Assembly (NCBI GenBank): GCA_913020735.1
Contig: CAJWBN010000011.1
Coordinates: forward strand, 1 to 33,827
DNA length: 33,827 nucleotides
Direction: 5' to 3'
Origin: an uncultured Acidimicrobiaceae bacterium
GTDB lineage: Bacteria; Actinomycetota; Acidimicrobiia; Acidimicrobiales; Poriferisodalaceae
Position 1 is the stretch's first letter. Every line of letters starts with the position of its first letter. Positions 33,160 to 33,827 of the stretch are shown one piece after another. The position numbers and the translations under genes are program-made. Under the pieces are notes generated by a model that searched no databases, was not told the DNA's origin, and saw nothing but the letters and a program-made list of their open reading frames with translations.

Positions 33160-33483
33160 CTAGGCGGCGCCTCGTCGGCGTCGTATTTCATCGATGACAG
33201 CAGGAACTACTTCATGCAGGTCGCCAATGACGGCATAACCAGCCTTGGTGACCATATTGGCTTCAGGGTCGGTATTAATCGCAAGAATATTCTTGGAGGC
33301 CATAGCACCGACCCAGTGCTGTATTGCCCCGGATATGCCGCAGGCGATGTAGATCTCCGGGGCTATACGCGTACCGGTTTGCCCGACCTGGTCTGCGTGA
33401 CTTCGCCATCCATTGTTCGTAACGGCTCGGGAGCAGCCAACCTTTCCCGACAACAACTCTGCAAGCTCCTCAAGATTCGCACG
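33160..33483 (-). CDS. etfA: Electron transfer flavoprotein alpha subunit, C-terminal part only
   Basis: About 105 residues of the FAD-binding C-terminal domain of EtfA, which accepts electrons from acyl-CoA or amine dehydrogenases. Visible signatures are 'NLEELAELLSG', 'VGCSRAVTNNGW', 'QVGQTGTRIAPEIYIACGISGAIQH', 'AINTDPEANM' and 'YAVIGDLHEVVPAVIDEI'. The homology ends abruptly near 33480. Upstream codons in the same frame are a charged Arg/Glu/His-rich translation that is a shadow of a different gene on the plus strand. The N-terminal domain and start codon are therefore missing from the window, most simply because the contig is wrongly joined here. No partner etfB is seen. Confidence 0.85.
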   Translation of the reverse strand, partial: RANLEELAELLSGKVGCSRAVTNNGWRSHADQVGQTGTRIAPEIYIACGISGAIQHWVGAMASKNILAINTDPEANMVTKAGYAVIGDLHEVVPAVIDEIRRRRGAA

Positions 33484-33827
33484 GTGAATCTCGTGACCGA
33501 CGACGACGGCTTCGAGCGCACGCTGAGCTACGGCGTCTTCATCGGCGCGATGTGCCTGTGGGGCCTCGTCAACGCGGTGACCAACGGGCCGGCGCAGGCG
33601 ATCTACGCCGACTCGACGCCGGCGGGCCAGCGCTCGTGGTACTACACGATCCTGTTCGGGCTCTACCTCCTCGCGTCGACGTTGGGCCCGCTCGTCACGA
33701 TCGTGATGTTCGTGCTCCACGGCAACGAGTGGGAGCTCGCCGACATCCGCAACGTCATCCTCGCCGGCATGGGGATCGAGCTGCTCTGCGCCGCGTTCAT
33801 GCTCTTCTTCCGCGACGAGTACTCGCT
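33484..33827 (+). CDS. MFS transporter fragment (internal part), GC-rich
   Basis: An open plus-strand frame (phase set by TTC at 33511) running off the window. It encodes 'YGVFIGAMCLWGLVNAVTNGP', 'AQAIYADSTP', 'RSWYYTILFGLYLLAST' and 'AAFMLFFRDEY', consistent with membrane helices of a major facilitator transporter. The start and earlier helices are absent. Base composition jumps: by hand count 44 of 60 bases are G/C at 33541-33600, against 28 of 60 at 33241-33300. The third codon positions are nearly all G or C, unlike neighbouring genes. The piece probably comes from another genome or a distant locus. Confidence 0.75.
   Translation, partial: MNLVTDDDGFERTLSYGVFIGAMCLWGLVNAVTNGPAQAIYADSTPAGQRSWYYTILFGLYLLASTLGPLVTIVMFVLHGNEWELADIRNVILAGMGIELLCAAFMLFFRDEYS

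Noticed and set aside
33484-33720. N-terminal extension of EtfA (Arg/Glu/His-rich open frame)
   Set aside because: It is the antisense of a GC-rich MFS transporter frame; high GC keeps the opposite frame open by chance.

Overview
The window looks like one stretch of a compact, mid-GC actinobacterial genome, most likely a marine or free-living member of the Acidimicrobiia. This placement is inference. It rests on the protein style of the ProRS, topoisomerase pair, SNF2 helicase and the unknown protein upstream of parC, on a mycothiol-type DsbA relative, and on frequent GTG/TTG starts. Genes are tightly packed, with several convergent pairs whose stop codons touch or overlap. No rRNA, tRNA, CRISPR array or insertion sequence was seen, and no gene-free stretch exceeds 300 bases.

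Layout. Positions 1-138 hold a fragment of a MetZ-type sulfhydrylase joined in frame to a GNAT acetyltransferase that lacks its N-terminus. A Nudix hydrolase follows, with an enoyl-CoA hydratase and a 476-residue unknown protein on the minus strand. Next come parC-parE (topoisomerase IV type), a small basic protein, an alkyltransferase-like protein, a D-aminoacylase-type amidohydrolase, a minimal FAD protein, a DsbA-like protein, an SNF2 helicase with a small partner, and prolyl-tRNA synthetase.

From 17.5 to 23.8 kb there is a six-gene corrinoid methyl-transfer operon: corrinoid protein, DUF1638 protein, 'virulence factor' domain protein, methyl-THF:corrinoid methyltransferase, RamA-like 2Fe-2S/ASKHA reactivator, and a non-pyrrolysine MttB-family methyltransferase. 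Flanking it are an EamA transporter and a choline-dehydrogenase-like GMC oxidoreductase. An MFS transporter follows.

From 27.7 to 32.3 kb lies a minus-strand NAD-linked formate dehydrogenase operon with two notable features. The catalytic gene reads through an in-frame TGA exactly where formate dehydrogenases carry selenocysteine, followed by a good bacterial SECIS hairpin. The iron-sulfur N-terminal part of the usual alpha subunit is a separate gene at the far end of the operon. A divergent IclR regulator follows.

Together these genes suggest a C1 route. A quaternary amine (perhaps glycine betaine made from choline) would be demethylated to methyl-THF, oxidised by folate enzymes encoded elsewhere, and finished as formate to CO2 with NADH. 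The route is inferred from gene content.

The right end (after about 33480) switches abruptly from an EtfA gene to GC-rich sequence encoding part of an MFS transporter on the other strand. Both window ends therefore look like chimeric joins, probably assembly or amplification artefacts.
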